A stretch of DNA of 64,000 nt. Source: Hoplostethus atlanticus. Lineage: Eukaryota; Chordata; Actinopteri; Trachichthyiformes; Trachichthyidae. A model generated the notes under the pieces. The model had not been told where the DNA came from. It did no database searches and saw only the letters and a list, made by a program, of their open reading frames with translations. Both the position numbers and the translations under genes were made by a program. Shown here in pieces: positions 24,713-64,000 of the stretch (positions are counted from its first letter, which is position 1; the number at the start of each line of letters is the position of its first letter). The stretch lies in assembly GCA_034670405.1 (NCBI GenBank), contig JAXDDX010000016.1, positions 2,708,001 to 2,772,000 of the forward strand. The letters run 5' to 3'.

Positions 24713-24831
24713 GAGATGAGAGGAAGACCAACGCTTCCTTTCCATCCCACAAACACATGTTAGCAGAATTGGCTAAATTAGCCAGCTAGGTTAGTTAGCA
24801 ATATGAAATAGACATTTAGACACTGCTGAAG

Positions 24832-27390
24832 ATGGTCCAGTTTAGTAGGATTTGCTACCGGAAGGTAAGCAACAAAGCAAACCTGATGTTTGTAGTATAT
24901 TTTTCATTTCACTGCACACCCTGTGTGTGTATGTGACAAATAAAGTTCTTGAATATTGCTATACTGTCGTAGAGGTAATCTCGTCGACAGCAGGCAGTTA
25001 ACTAACAATTGTGACTTTCACACTACGTTAACTCAACGTTGGTTGACAGGTAGTGTGTAGACGTTTACAGTGGCTTATTATAAATAAGCTTGTCTGTGTA
25101 CTCTGTGTTAGTCTATTGACATGTTCTGAATTTCCACTCTTAGCTACCGAAGCTAAAGAGTGGTTGTCCTCAAGTCAAGAATGATGTTAGCTAGCTTGAT
25201 CTCGCTGCTAGCCCTCAGTGACTGAATCACGTCAGAGCTAACGTTAACCAACTAACGTGAGTTTTATTTAAGAGGGGGAAATTAGTAACTACAGTCTTGG
25301 TCAACTCAACACCATCAATAATTGCAAGTTGATAGCGCCTTATGTCCGTCCAAGCTGCTCGTCGTCCCTGAAAAGTGCAATGTACTTTCAAATTGGAATA
25401 ACGTTTTTGTTGCTTCACTCAAAGAACCGATTCTGTTATGAGCAGTGACTGTCCTTCCTTTTATACAGCCTTTGCATTGCCAATGCAATAGATCATAATA
25501 TTTTTTGTTATAGGTTTATTTTGTGATAGAAACAATAACCCAAGTCAGGCACAGTCTGTAACACTCTTTTCACAACCCTCGGATTGCCACTTGGCGTCGC
25601 TATGAGTGTAAATACCACACTTTCTAATTTGCGCTTCAAATTATTTTTGATCAGCCCTCCTTTTCACAGCTCTTGCCCTAAAACATAGGCTCTAATTGAA
25701 AATGGATAATGACTGATATTCCGCTAATGAGGTAGCGGAATAATTCCATGATTTATTCTCAATACCGCCCTCAGTTAATACCATGGGTGGTACAGTTTTA
25801 CACAGATACATCGCTGTGTAATGAAAGACTTACTTATCACTGCATTTCAGCTTGGAAATTGAAATAGGTTATTCACGGGCTCTAGAGTAATTCGGTCTTT
25901 GTTTTCGACATTTACTGTTTTCTATAGCGAAAAACAGGCAAGGAGAGTTTGTCATAGACCTTAATCTATGATCTCAAACTCATGTAAGTCTACAAATTTG
26001 AAAATCTGGATGAGGGGGATACATTTCTTTGCTTCAGAATGACGGTTCTGCTGCAATACAAATGTCATTTAATGGTAGCTTAATTATTAGTAAAAGTTCA
26101 AACATTTTATGTATGTACTGTACGTATGTACAAGATCAGGTTTCCATTTATTGTCAGTGGGGCATCTACAGGTTGTACATCGCGGTGTCTCAGAGTAGTT
26201 TCGTCTCTCTGTCTGATAAATTGATCCTCCTGTAAGGTGTTCAAGTAAAACATTAATTCCCATCACTGTCTAATGCAAGTTATCTTTCTTTCTTTTTCTG
26301 CCTCCCTCCAGTATGGAAACTTTGTGGATAACGTTCGCCTATATGTCCGTGGAGGCAGTGGGGGCATGGGTTTACCTCGTCTTGGGGGACAGGGCGGGCA
26401 AGGGGGAAATGTTTGGGTGGTGGCAAAAAAGGAGGCAACCTTGAAGAAGGTCAAGGACAAGTACCCCCAGAAACGTTTTGTAGCTGAAGTGGGAGTCAAT
26501 AGCAGGTTTGTCTCTCCAAATGGAACCCCGAGTGTCCAAATGCAATGGCTCCAATGCTCTACTGTAAAGTCAGAAGGTCAATTGACAAAATATCATTTGA
26601 TAATCATTGACATCAATTGATGATGATTTATGTTTGTCAGTGATCCTCATAAAAAAGTGTGTGATAATACATGTAAAGTTGTGTAGTCAATTATTTGCTT
26701 TGAAAGTAGGACCACTACTTTATTTTGTCTGTATGATGAGCAATGTGAATTTGTATCTGTCAACAGCATCCGGGCTCTGAAAGGAGAGAAGGGCAAGGAC
26801 CAGGAGATCTACGCTCCTGTTGGTATTACTGTCACCACTGATGATGGCAAAGTACTCGGTACGTTTAAAAGACAACCTATTCCCATATCCCATAAAATGT
26901 CATATTTGTTATAATCAAATGGGAGTGTAATGGCTAATGTTGCAGTACTAATTTAATCTCACTCACTTATTGAGTGCTAGCTGAATAGTAGCTTAATTCA
27001 TAACTTACTCCTCAAGGTGAACTGAATGCCGAGGGCGATCGTGTGTTAGTGGCGAAGGGCGGACAGGGAGGCTCCTTCCACTCTGCATTCGAGCCCAGGA
27101 AAGGCCAGGCCAAACAGATCCGACTGGACCTCAAGCTCATTGCTGACCTGGGCCTGGTGGGGTGAGAGCAGAAACACATGTGAACATATGGTTTCACACT
27201 GATTGTATGTTTGGTACAACAACCAAAGTTCATACAGGCTGAGGCTGGAATTGGCACGGATCTAAATATGTCTAAATATCGTCTATGTTGTATCACCACC
27301 AGGTTCCCCAATGCAGGAAAGTCCTCTCTACTGACCGCCATGTCTCATGCCACACCCCAAATTGCTAGCTATGCCTGTGAGTGTACAAAA

Positions 27391-27426
<36 letters not shown>

Positions 27427-29558
27427 TGTTCTTGCGTTCTCATTTGTGCATCTCTGCTTTTGTAAAAGCAGAGATGGATAGTCCTTCTGGTACAATTGCC
27501 TATGATCTTGTGTTTTTTGTCAGTGACTTTCTGAAATCTTTGTTATTATACAGTCACAACTTTGAGGCCAGAGATTGGCAAACTGATGTACAAGGATCAT
27601 AAGCAGGTATGGGGATGTATATTAGAACTTGGTATATAGTCTCTTGACTGTTATATTCTGTATATCCTATTTGTAATTGGTTCCTTTCCAGTGCTCTCCC
27701 CTCTCTCAGTGATGTTCCCGTTGTTTTTGACTGATAGATCTCTGTGGCAGACCTTCCAGGGCTGATTGAGGGGGCTCACCTGAACAAAGGCATGGGCCAC
27801 AAGTTCCTAAAGCATGTGGAGAGGACCAAGCAGCTGCTGTTTGTGGTCTGTAGGAGTAGTAGTGGGCAAAGGAGTAGCAAAAAGTGTGACATTCTTGTAC
27901 ATAACATACAAATGAGCTGACACTTCTCATATTTTGAAAAGGGGTACAATGACCAGCTGAAGAATTCAGACTGTGATAGTGATGACGTCTCCTGTGATTA
28001 TCCTTTGTCTGAATGTAGGTGGATGTTTGCGGTTTCCAGCTGGCAAGCAAAATGCCATTTAGGTCAGCCTTTGAAGCTGTGCAACTTCTGACCAAGGTGA
28101 GACCAACACGGTGATTGGGTCCTGTTCAGAAACTACTGACTCGTTGTGAATGTCCGGACCTCCATCTGTCTTTCACACTCACTATTCATTTCCCTCTTTC
28201 CATCTTCTTCATCCTCTGCTTCCACTCTGTCACTACCACCTCAAGGAGTTGGAGTTTTACAAGAAGGAGCTTGTGTCTAAGCCTGCTTTACTGGTGGTGA
28301 ATAAGATGGACCTCCCTGATGCTGACGAGAGACTAGCAGAGCTGCAGGAGCAACTCCGAAACCCAAATGGTGACTTTGATGGATTTTCTCAGATTAATTA
28401 ATGACAAGATTTAAATGCATTTATGGGTCTAACGGGGAAAAAAAAATGTTTTCGGAAAATCTTCCAGAAAATGTAGGCTGTGATTTATAGACTGCAAAAG
28501 CATGCAAACATTTGCCAATTAGCAGGAAAGGATGTTTATTCTCCAGAATGTAAAAAAAAAAAAAGTGAAAATTAGCAGTTAGCTAATTTCTAGCTAACTG
28601 CTAATTTAACTTTAGGTTAGCATTCTGTTTGTTCAGCAACCTCTTGGTACTGTTGTAGTGCTGTTGTAGTATTCATAGCAGTCATATTGTACATACATGC
28701 CTTGACGGGTGTGAGGCGCAGCCCCTCCTACAGTCTTTCCTGAGCCCTAATGACTCTCTCTGTTGCCATAGTGAGAGCTAGACAGGAAATTGTGCACCCT
28801 GACATGATGCCTATCTCCATGCTGCCGTGATCTCTTTTGTTTGTTTGGCTGACTGAAATTGGTGCCAAATCATGCCTGTGTGTTTGAAGCATCCAGAAAA
28901 GCCTGGTATTCCAGTTTTTTGCACAGCTGTGTCAATTAACATACTCTTTTCTAAGCACCTAATCCGGTCCAATTTCAACATGTTATGTGTTATGAGTGAC
29001 ACTAAAGTGAGGACAACTGTGAGTAGGCGTTGGAATGGATCTAAAATGCAAAAAAAAAAAATAAAGCTCTGTATCAGTCGAGAGCAAGGCAGGGAGACGT
29101 GTTATAATCAGGGACAAAGTCAAGAAGATTGTTCAAATGAAAATGAAATTAGATTAATTTACACAATAAACAGTGAATCATGGTCATTTCTATTGCCTAC
29201 ATCATTCTAACAGCAGAATATTGAGCATAGGGCAAAAGGACATCCAGATGTTGGTCTGTTGTTTTGTACATTTTAAACATTTTGTACATTTGTTGTGCTC
29301 TCCTCACTGGCAGAGTTCTCTGACCTGTTGCCCGATGACATGATCCCTAAGAACAATATGGTCTTCAGCCACGTGGTTCCTGTCTCTGCCTCCACTGGCT
29401 TTGGTATCGAACATCTGAAAATATGTATCCGTGAATCGCTTGATGAAGATGCAGCCATGGCGACTGAAACCATCCATCAAGATAGACTGCAGGCACTTAG
29501 GGAGACTGTCAAAGCCAAAAGGTCCACACCGATATGGGGCTCCACGAGTTCAGCATGA
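24832..29558 (+). CDS. gtpbp10: GTP-binding protein 10 (mitochondrial Obg GTPase)
   Basis: Ten coding exons: 24832-24864, 26312-26505, 26767-26858, 27017-27161, 27303-27376, 27554-27606, 27738-27845, 28019-28096, 28246-28369, 29314-29558. All are GT-AG and in phase, giving 381 aa (human 387). The N-terminal Obg fold has its glycine-rich signature ([20 protein letters not shown]). The G domain has P-loop GFPNAGKSS (155-163), DLPG (202-205), NKMD (278-281) and SAST (325-328). Obg GTPases mature the large ribosomal subunit; GTPBP10 does this for the mitochondrial ribosome. A classical presequence is short or absent, as in the human protein. Exon 1 encodes only 11 residues ([11 protein letters not shown]). 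The gene ends tail-to-tail with adam22. An ATTAAA near 30035 could serve as polyA signal, which would overlap the adam22 3' end. Confidence 0.96.
24900..24960 (+). repeat. SINE tail fragment in gtpbp10 intron 1
   Basis: TTTCATTTCACTGCACACC...TGTGACAAATAAAGTTCTTGAAT resembles the 3' tail of common fish SINEs. Only the tail is recognisable. Confidence 0.45.
27391..27424. repeat. (CA)n microsatellite in gtpbp10 intron
   Basis: Pure CA run just 14 bp after a splice donor (exon ends at 27376). Confidence 0.9.
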
Positions 29559-30009
29559 GGCGAACCTTGCTGTGAAGAGATGCTATGGACTTGATACTGC
29601 TGCTTGATAATAAGCCACAATGAACAGGGCTCTGTCCTTACTTGGAATCGCCCATTATGAGCAAGAGGATGCGTATATTTCAACACTGATGAAAACTGAA
29701 AGGACTCTTTGACTCAGCCAGACGTGTAAACCCTTGATGGGATTCTGCTCCAGCAAAATGTTAATCAAAGCAACATTGGCTTTAGTGAGTGTATGTATCA
29801 AGACTGTTGAGGACAACCTTGAAAAGGAGGAGATGTGCATATGGGTTGACCAGTTTATTGTGTCTCTTTTTCTGTTTTGAAATTGTATTTATTTTTATTG
29901 GTGTGTTGCTCAGTTACCATTTTAACATCTAATACCTGAAGCTTGTTTGCAAACAGTGTTTTCTTTGAAATACAAATTTAAAGTTAGTACAAATGCCAGC
30001 ATAAACAGA

Positions 30010-33000
30010 CATGTTGATGAAAGTTTTATTTTATATTAAATATATTACAATACTGAATGATCGAGTAAAAGGAAAAAAATATGGGCATTGATTTTTGCAT
30101 TATCAGTATGTACAGCATACAGCAAAAAAAAAAAAAAAGACAGCAACTACAGTATGGAACTAGTACATCTGGGGTTTAAGGTTCCTGGAGCAGAGTGCCT
30201 ATACATCTGTTAGAGAGTTGGCAGGATGGGACCACATGGTTGAGACTGAGGCCACAGATGGGTTGTTGGTGTGCTCCAGTATACTGATACATTCAAGTCT
30301 CTGGCCAGACAGAGACAGACACCTCGGCTATGGGGATGTTTGTCAGTATAGTCCTGTTAGGTTCTGTCAGTCTAGCCATGTGAGCAGGCAGATACAGCAG
30401 GTACGTTTCCATGGCCTTTTTTACCTGGTTTGATGAGAAGATTGACAGCTGTACAGTCACAGATGTCATTATAATCCCTCTGGTCCCATCCTTGGCATAA
30501 CAGTGCAACATCCTCAAAGTTTATTATAGAGCAATATCCATAACACTAAGACAAATGTCAGTTTGTTGTAGCACAGTATTATGATGTTAAAATATTGCTT
30601 GAGAGGTCTGAGATAATGCTTCCCACAGCCTTGGGTAACCCAGGGGAAAGATTGGGTCAGTTGGACATTAACCAATACTTGGTAAAGACAAGAGCGAAGA
30701 AGAAAGCTCTGACAGCGGAAAGGCAAATCATGAGCCCGTACAGATCTCGATCACAATTATACTTCATGCTGCCATAGCTGTGTCCTATCCTCATACCATA
30801 GAGACCATACAGATCAGCACATGCCAGAGTAATGACACCTTGAGTTGGCCCCAGGACAAGTGTGTTTCAAAAACTCATAACTCAACATGTATCCATTCAA
30901 ACTCATCAGCGCACATAACAATAATGCACTTAATTACCATTTGAATCATTGCTGTACATAATACTGAGAAAAAGTGAACATTATAAAGGTACTTAATAAA
31001 AAAAGATACTAGTAGCAATATTAATGCAATTTTGTGAAGATCATATTACCTATACAGTCATAGTGCTTACATGAACAAAAAATGAACAGTGCCCATACTG
31101 AAACAAAAAGAAAAAGCAGTTCATGACAAACGAGAGGCCTAAAGACAGAACAGGGTGGGTCAATGACTTGTAGTATAACTTTGTACAAAGAACTGGCTTT
31201 TGACAGTTGATCTGGGATAAGTTTCCAAAACCACCGTAAATAGCCACACTGGCATGACATCGGTCTTAGCACAGCTTCACTGGTTTTTCTTCAGAAACTG
31301 TACCTGGATTCTCAGTTATGTTAACCACTATAGATTGACTTTATGACTGCCTGTCTTGAATTAACATGGTCCGTGGCATAAAAACACAAAGAGACAACAG
31401 CAACTGGCAATGAAGGAAAAGTCTTTCAGTGACATGCTTATTTCCCAGTATGGTCTCACAAATGGCCTACCAGAGGACAGACATAGTTTGATATAGCACT
31501 GTCATGCTGTTGGTCTTCACAAGCTCAAACAGCAAGCACTGTACAGCATATTTCATCATTTACAAGGCTAAATGTCTGAATCATCACAACTAAATCCAAA
31601 ATGCACTTTTCAGTCATGACTTCCAGATTCTCAATAGGCTGGGGGAAATGAGCCATACTCTAACTTTATCGTTACTATATTCCTATTCTCACATTCAGTC
31701 ATTCATTCAGAGTGTCTTCATTATTCCCATTGTGAACAGCTTTCAGTATGGTCTCACACGTCCACAAGTAGAACCAGAGGAAACTAAATACATCTTAACA
31801 TTATCCACGGGAAAATGTTCAAAATCACCAAGTGAAAAGACTGAAAAGTGGCATTCATATCTATAACTACTTCAAACACATCTCTCTCTGTTCACCGCAA
31901 TCAGGAAGAGCACATTAAATTAGTTGAAATGAACTTAGTTAAAATAATAACCATCAACACCCAACTCAATAACATTCTCAGTAAATGTGCCAAAATCCTT
32001 CGCTTCACTTAATCATTACTGGATGTCTGTGTGTATTTCTCCCAGAGAAGCATGAAACCAGTGATACGATAAAAACACTTTTACATTCTGCTGTGGATGG
32101 AGAAAGCTGTAGAGGTCACAGTCACACAGGATAAGCCAGAGGGGAAAGTAATGAGGCCTACAGGACAAAAAATAGAAACACAGACAGGAGAACAAGTGTG
32201 GGGATCTCTACACAGACCTACAGAGATCCCCTTCTGCCTACGACACAATACAGCAGGAAGAGGAGAGGAGAGAGGGAACCCCCCCCCTCCGCCCAATCAT
32301 TTCCTGTTTTAAAGTAAAAGAAAAGAAAAACACGTATTCTATGTATTCAACTGTACATATTTACACACAAACAACTGAGGGGAAGGCAGGGTGAAAGAGC
32401 AGGGGGTGGTCAGGTTGGGTCCATGTCATGGGGTATAGGCTACAATAATTGGTGATAATGACAATGACAACATGGGCTGCTGATAAAAGCCTATAAATGG
32501 AGAGAATGCTTCTAAGCCTAGGTATAAAATCACTGTCCCCCTGCATGCTTTCCATCTAGATCAGACCACTGTTCTTCTCGTCTTTTGAACAATATAGGAG
32601 GAGGTTGTTGGTAAACAGGGTTGTCTCATGCATACAGTGTTGGATTTTTTTTATAGTGATTCACGTGCTTCAAAATGGTTCAAGAAATCCAGCGATGCAA
32701 CACGATATGGTGACCTGTTCCTGGTCCGCTAGAGAGGAGCTCCAAACAAACAACTTAGGGCATTAGCTTGGAAGGGTGGTGGGAAGTGAGTATGGTGAGA
32801 GCCAAGTTAAGGTACATGGTATGGGATGTGTCAGGATTTAGGGGGAAAGGGCAGGTAGGGGTTGGAGTGGTGGGATTTCCAGTCCCATAGGCGAGGCCTG
32901 AGCAGTCAGGAGCAGCTCAGTCTGAGTCTGAGCTCCAGCTGGTCTGAAGTGGATCTGGAGCTGGTTTTCTCAGCATCGCTCTTCTTGTCTTGTAGAGATC

Positions 33001-33220
33001 CAACGTACAGACGGCTGCTGACTGATGCCATTGAGCAAGTCGGGTTTGGAGGCCCGTGCATACACTAATTCAAACACACCTCTGCCTATTTGCGCTCCAG
33101 TGGGGTGCTCTCTCTCTCTTTGTTAGTGTCAATTTTGTTTCACTTTTGTTTCTTCATTCATAGAAAAGGAGAGAAAAGTGTAGTTCCTTAAGGACTTTTG
33201 CAGAGTAGATACGAGGGCTG
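30010..33220 (-). other. Long 3' UTR of adam22
   Basis: Below the adam22 stop (33221-33223) there is no further coding exon on the minus strand and no + strand gene until gtpbp10 ends at 29558. Reverse polyA hexamers (TTTATT on +) occur around 30024-30029, suggesting a 3' UTR of about 3.2 kb, which is common for neuronal transcripts. The end is inferred. Confidence 0.45.
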
Positions 33221-60298
<27,078 letters not shown>

Positions 60299-60420
60299 CT
60301 GAAAAAGAGAAAGGTGGGGAAGGTAGAGGGAGAGAAGGTGGGAGAGCAGCTATCAATACGCGTTGCTGTTGTTTTATTCATCAAAAAACCTAATAATGCA
60401 TCTGGATTCCTCTCCTAAGC

Positions 60421-60982
60421 TACACTATATAGGCAAAAGTCAGTGGACACCTGACCATCACACCTATATGAGCTTGCTGGACATCCCATTCTAAAACCAT
60501 GGGCATTAATATGGAGTTGGACCCCCTTTGCGGCTTAAACAGCCGCCACTCTTCTGGGAAGGCTTTCCACAAGCTTTTGGAGTGTGTCTGTGGGAATTTG
60601 TGCCCATTCAGCCAAAAGAGCATTTGAGGTCAGGCAGTGATGTTGGACGAGAAGGCCTGGCTCGCAATCAGCCTTCTAATTCCTCCCAAAGGTGTTCAGT
60701 GGGATTGAGGTCAGGGCTCTGTGCAGGCCAATCGAGTTCCTCCACACCAAACTTGTCTAACCATGTCTTTATGGACCTCGCTTTGTGCTCAGGGGCACAG
60801 TCATGCTGGAACAGCAAAGGGCCTTCCCCAAACTGTTGCCACACAGTTGGAGGCGCCCAATTGGCTAAAATGTCTTGGTATCCTGTAGCATTAAGATTAC
60901 CCTTCACTGGAACTAAGGTGGCTGAAACACCTGAACTCAATAATTAGTAGGGGTGTCCACTGACTTTTGGCCATATAGTGTA
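60421..60982 (-). mobile_element. Truncated Tc1-like transposon
   Basis: Inverted termini CACTATATAGGCAAAAGTCA and TGACTTTTGGCCATATAGTG, both flanked by TA, mark a complete but internally deleted element of about 560 bp. The minus strand encodes only the C-terminal catalytic half of a Tc1 transposase, with motifs LLFQHDCAPEH and WPAQSPDLNPTEHLWEEL. The spacing of the last Asp and Glu is 34 residues (DD34E). A stop follows at EELEG, and the homology continues in another frame toward 60535. The N-terminal DNA-binding half is missing, so it is non-autonomous. It lies about 120 bp upstream, on the adam22 strand, of the exon 60298-60235. Confidence 0.9.
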
Positions 60983-61502
60983 TCAGTGTGATAGGTTTGC
61001 ATTTTCAACATTGTCCCAGTATTGCTTTATTATTATTGGAACATTTCTCATAAAAGCAAACGTAGGTTTTGCACCAGTTCTACAAGGTGCAGTTTTGGAC
61101 AGAAACCTCTGCTGGCCTCACCACAGTCTTTGACATATCCCTGAATGTACTGGCTTCGGCAGGGTGGAGCCTAATGTGAAACAAAAGGTCATCCAATCAT
61201 TGGAGAGCATTCCACCACACAGCACAACTTAAAGGTCACCTACAGATTATATGTCTGGAACAATAACTACTGATTTGGAACTGGTCGGGCACGGCTGGTT
61301 TACTAAGTAGGCAATGACTCAGACTGCTTTGCAATGAACGTATTTTGACCTAAATTGGTGCAAAGGCTGGTGATCACATCTATAATTAATAGAAATCAAA
61401 TGGATTCAAGTACACACCCACTCATTACGCAATTACAAAATCAAAATGCATTCAACACATAAAAACATACACATATGCAAACCCTGAGAGAGAAAGAGAC
61501 AA

Positions 61503-61533
<31 letters not shown>

Positions 61534-61799
61534 AAGGCAAAACCAAAATGGGTGTCCCTATTGTAGGATGACAAACAGCAATCATTTTAAAAAGTCAGAG
61601 ATCAATTTCTCATTTAGCATCTAGGTGAAGGTCTTTTTGTCTCTGCCTGCAAAATCAGCAGGGAATGTGTGTGTGTGCGTGTGCATATGGGCGGCCAACA
61701 GCCATTAATTAACTCTGAAGGTTTTTAGGAGATTGGCCAGGTCAAGCTGTGACAGTGTATATCGCACTTACAGCATATTACACAGCACACAAAACAGCG

Positions 61800-61802
<3 letters not shown>

Positions 61803-61843
<41 letters not shown>
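61803..61843. repeat. (CA)n microsatellite
   Basis: About 40 bp of CA followed by a short GA run. Confidence 0.95.
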
Positions 61844-61849
<6 letters not shown>

Positions 61850-62922
61850 GAGAGAGAGAAAAAGATATTTAAATATCCCATATTATAGAAATAATTCAAC
61901 TCTTCCTCTATTTCCAAACATATATGATCAAAGATGTTTAATGAAGAAATTAGATTTTGTTTGAGTGGTTAAATTTTGTATTATTGCATTTTCAAAAATC
62001 CACCCTTTTTTACAGGCAGTTTCAGACTGTGAATCAGGATCTGGACTTGATCCTGATTGGCTCCCCTCACTAAAGACTTACTGAAATCCATCCAATCAGG
62101 CCAGTTTGCAGCATTTCAACTGGAAAGCTTCCACTCAGCAGGTGATTTTCCATAGACACAGGAGGGCCACTTATAGCAACTAAACAAAGCAATAGATTTT
62201 GTTGATAATTACCTGGCAGCACTCTCTATTATATCTCAATCATAAGATATAAATATTTATAGAATTCAAAGAATAAATATCACCTCATTCAACGAGAATA
62301 GGAACCGGTACGGTTTATATCAAGTAATCTGTAATGTATTAGAATACGCAGAAGTGATGTCAACTTCGGCTTCCTATTAGAGCAGCTGGTGTTGTCAGCC
62401 AGTTAGGGTCCAGTATTGTGACTGTTCTCCCTGGGAGGACAACTTTTAACTAAACTACATTATTTGCAAAACGTCACAAAGTACATTCAACTCTGGGGAT
62501 GAGCTCCTGACAATCCATGGCTACAGCTCTCCCTTTCAGTGGTGCACCCCCTGCTCCTCCGGTGAGGCCCACCGCCGCGGCCTGGAGATGGGCCGCAGGC
62601 CACTGTTCTGACCAAACTACAAACTATACAAGCTCTCCACTGCCCGATGGATACAAATTGATGATAGAGTCCATTTGCACACTCCCCATGTAAAGCTAGA
62701 TATTAGTGGCAAGACAAAACGCCCCAGTAAGATGGCCAAGCGCTGAACTCAAAACTGCCAAACACAGATTAAGCCTAGTCCTGGATTAAAATAATATTTC
62801 AATTGGGATATTCTTTTAAATCCAGGACATGATTGTTGGAAAACATGAAGACAAAACATTATTCTAATAATTAATGGTGTTTTTAAAGATTCTTTCAACA
62901 CTCAAATACAAAGACTACCTTT

Positions 62923-62924
<2 letters not shown>

Positions 62925-62969
<45 letters not shown>

Positions 62970-63012
62970 TCTCTGTCTGTCTGTCTGTCTATTTATGTGC
63001 GTGTGTGTGAGG

Positions 63013-63059
<47 letters not shown>
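62925..63059. repeat. Compound (GT)n ... (GA)n microsatellite
   Basis: GT run (62927-62968), a short CTGT run, then a GA run (63017-63058). Confidence 0.95.
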
Positions 63060-63063
<4 letters not shown>

Positions 63064-63155
63064 GAGATGGCAGGATGTGTATTATGGTAAACACCTGACT
63101 CAGCATCAGAGAAATACTCTCTAAAAACTCTAACCTCTGACACCACTATGCTCTC

Positions 63156-63156
<1 letters not shown>

Positions 63157-63189
<33 letters not shown>

Positions 63190-63201
63190 CTCTCTCTCTC
63201 A
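63157..63201. repeat. (CT)n microsatellite
   Basis: CT run with one CG interruption. Confidence 0.9.
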
Positions 63202-64000
63202 CATTAGTGTTTGCAGCATAAAGCATGGGTGTGTCTCTGTCTCCTCTCTAATGTCTGCTTGTGTAATTCCCAGACCCAGAGCAGTTCTTTCCACATGAAG
63301 TCAATGGGCAATACAAATTCCAAAACCTGAGAATGCAGTCAAAGTAATACGACCCCTACCACTAATACTAATACTAATACTAATACTAAGTCTACTACTG
63401 CTAATATTGCTACTACTACTAATAATAATATAATTATATATTATTATACCATAAGAACAAAAACGATATATTAGACTATATATATACAACCATGTTATAA
63501 GGTGCTACACACACAGTAGGACTTATTAGTCAGAATTACTCTTAATGGTTAGATACAAGTGGATCCTTGTAGGAAGGTAGTCTGCAGAGAACAATTGTAA
63601 ATGATTACTGTCTGTTTTATTAGATGCTATTCTTCTGTACTACAGGGTATATCACCACATCACTCATTTCTATGGAGCCCGGGAGCGGCCGCAGGAGGAA
63701 AAATAATGTTTTGAGGCCACAGTTTACGACATCGAGTGCACGAGATGGTATTGCGTGTGCACGACATAGACCACATTTCTCATTCCTCATTTCCTTTGGC
63801 CTGATTACAATTATTACTATTATTATAACTGAATAATTTATACAAACAAATGTGTTAACACATGTTAACACATTAGATGTGAAAACGTTATTTAAAGCTT
63901 GTGCACAATTTAGCTTAATCAGCAAGTTTCAAACTGATTTTACCTGCTTGCCATAATTAGTTGAATTTACTTGATTAGGATGATATTCTGTTGAATAAAG

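Larger units (their letters stand above)
60983..64000. other. adam22 intron/upstream sequence without recognised exon
   Basis: The next upstream adam22 exon (expected to encode a C-Y-x-G ... ALSTCxGLx stretch) was not found here, so it should lie beyond the window. The region is rich in simple repeats: CA at 61503-61529 and 61803-61843, GT at 62927-62968, GA at 63017-63058, CT near 63157-63200, and a (TACTAA)-type run at 63358-63390. Confidence 0.55.

Noticed and set aside
60528..60947. 139-residue + strand frame across the Tc1 element
   Set aside because: It is the antisense shadow of the Tc1 transposase on the minus strand.
61098..61160. Possible upstream adam22 exon on the minus strand (frame reading PPCRSQYIQGYVKDC with flanking AG and GT)
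   Set aside because: It has a C...QGYV look, but it lacks the highly conserved ALSTCxGL stretch and the length expected for that ADAM exon. It is more likely chance.

Overview
This window is vertebrate nuclear DNA, almost certainly from a bony (teleost) fish. It has multi-exon genes with short GT-AG introns, tRNA-derived SINEs, Tc1 and Harbinger transposon remnants, and many long CA/GT, CT and GA microsatellites. The proteins read as fish-diverged orthologues of known vertebrate genes. The species or order cannot be fixed from the sequence alone. Gene identities rest on reading the translations and on recalled family sequences; no database search was run.

Layout, left to right. Bases 1-4900 hold no recognisable gene. 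A small secreted cysteine-rich protein of the microseminoprotein family (msmp-like, + strand, coding 5253-5835) is followed about 600 bp later by nibrin (nbn, + strand, 17 coding exons, 6434-16163, 847 aa). nbn runs tail-to-tail into osgin2 (- strand, 18702-20772), as in human 8q21. A gene-free stretch of about 4 kb contains promoter-like elements. Next is gtpbp10, an Obg-family GTPase (+ strand, 10 exons, 24832-29558, 381 aa). It runs tail-to-tail into the long 3' UTR of adam22 (- strand), which fills the rest of the window. Its coding exons run from 60298 down to the stop at 33221, and the 5' exons (signal peptide and most of the prodomain) lie beyond the window. Claudin-12 (cldn12, + strand, 52279-53438) sits inside one adam22 intron on the opposite strand.

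The genes do not form one pathway. nbn acts in double-strand-break repair, osgin2 is a flavoprotein-like growth regulator, gtpbp10 works on mitochondrial ribosomes, adam22 is the catalytically dead neuronal LGI receptor, cldn12 is a tight-junction-type membrane protein, and msmp is secreted. The most notable points are: the nesting of cldn12 in adam22; a fish-specific long cldn12 tail built from an 18-bp coding repeat; adam22 optional coding segments that resemble human isoform segments; single-base frameshifts in osgin2 and adam22 that look like assembly errors or real lesions; an apparent PCNA-binding (PIP) motif in nibrin; and an unclassified repeat present twice in adam22 introns.
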